Positions 19,150-19,335 of a stretch of 19,335 bases of DNA are shown here, piece by piece. Source of the stretch: Haplosporangium gracile. Lineage: Eukaryota > Mortierellomycota > Mortierellomycetes > Mortierellales > Mortierellaceae. Both the position numbers and the translations under genes were made by a program. The notes below the pieces were generated by a model. It saw only the letters and a list, made by a program, of their open reading frames with translations. It was not told where the DNA came from and did not search any database. The first letter of the stretch is position 1. Each line of letters begins with the position of its first letter. The stretch is from NCBI GenBank assembly GCA_015499985.1, contig JAAAUF010000801.1:1-19335 (forward strand). The letters run 5' to 3'.

Positions 19150-19155
19150 AATAAA
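19150..19155 (+). terminator. AATAAA poly(A) signal of the thioesterase-like gene
   Basis: AATAAA starts 40 bp after the stop codon, with a T-rich stretch (CTTTTTTC) at about 19190. Position and flanks fit a normal cleavage signal. Confidence 0.5.
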
Positions 19156-19181
19156 AACGCATAAATCACATGACAATTCAG

Positions 19182-19335
19182 TGCGAGACTTTTTTCAATA
19201 CCAAAGCTTGCTTTTTCGTGCCGAGGTGCAAGACGAGATCTGGAAGGATGTCCTCAACCGAGTGGATGGATGGGGAGCGTTCGCCACACGATACTTCAAC
19301 ACGCAGAGAGAGAAGAAGCGTCAGCTAGGGAAACC
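19182..19335 (+). CDS. Possible partial coding exon at the right edge, unidentified
   Basis: The plus frame from about 19184 to the window end is open and reads like globular protein: FRAEVQDEIWKDVLNRVDGW then FATRYFNTQREKKRQLG. No ATG starts this frame here. A TTCAG at 19177-19181 could be a splice acceptor, although it is only about 70 bp beyond the thioesterase stop codon. It may be an exon of a neighbouring gene, a gene or transposon fragment, or chance. I recognise no family. Confidence 0.22.

Noticed and set aside
18612..19169. 185-codon minus-strand open frame
   Set aside because: Antisense shadow of thioesterase exon 2, which has the hotdog-family motifs on the plus strand.

Overview
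The window looks like nuclear DNA of an early-diverging filamentous fungus; a Mucoromycota / Mortierella-like genome is my best guess. The genes contain short GT..AG introns (mostly 90-130 nt, many ending in TAG), the 5' leaders are pyrimidine-rich, and the gene set includes families kept in early fungi: a type IIC cation ATPase, a KLRAQ/PPP1R21 protein and a GT49 glycosyltransferase. All gene models were spliced by hand; their phases close exactly, but family names rest on remembered motifs and no database search was run.

Left part (1-4845). The window opens inside a tRNA-Glu(CUC) gene. On the minus strand follows a clearly broken P-type ATPase pseudogene (about 155-2495), with in-frame stops, frameshifts, one lost splice acceptor and a truncated C-terminal third. 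Next come about 2.3 kb with no convincing gene. This stretch holds a 9-bp inverted repeat around a T16 tract, an unusual island of consecutive hairpins and palindromes at 4127-4235, an exon-like scrap near 3822-3887, and the promoter of the next gene.

Central part (4846-15266). Three intact plus-strand genes are packed head to tail. The first is a 10-exon PPP1R21/KLRAQ homologue (857 aa; in animals a Rab5-effector FERRY-complex subunit). The second is a 4-exon GT49 glycosyltransferase with a type II membrane anchor (424 aa). The third is a 6-exon TANGO6/Rtp1 homologue (1332 aa; RNA polymerase II assembly/import and Golgi organisation in other species). The first two both end in TAATAAA, so stop codon and candidate poly(A) signal overlap. 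The gap between the GT49 stop codon and the TANGO6 start codon is only 109 bp. RTCACGTG-type bHLH sites lie upstream of the first and third genes.

Right part (15267-19335). A TATA-box-driven, intronless gene encodes a Ser/His-rich 217-aa protein of unknown function. It is followed by a two-exon hotdog-fold thioesterase-like gene (284 aa, THEM6/4HBT type) and, at the right edge, an open frame that may be the start of another coding exon.

There is no CRISPR array, operon or obvious intact mobile element. The most interesting items are the fungal KLRAQ protein, the endomembrane-themed gene trio, two stop-free 3n introns, the decayed ATPase beside a tRNA gene, and the structured island near 4.2 kb.
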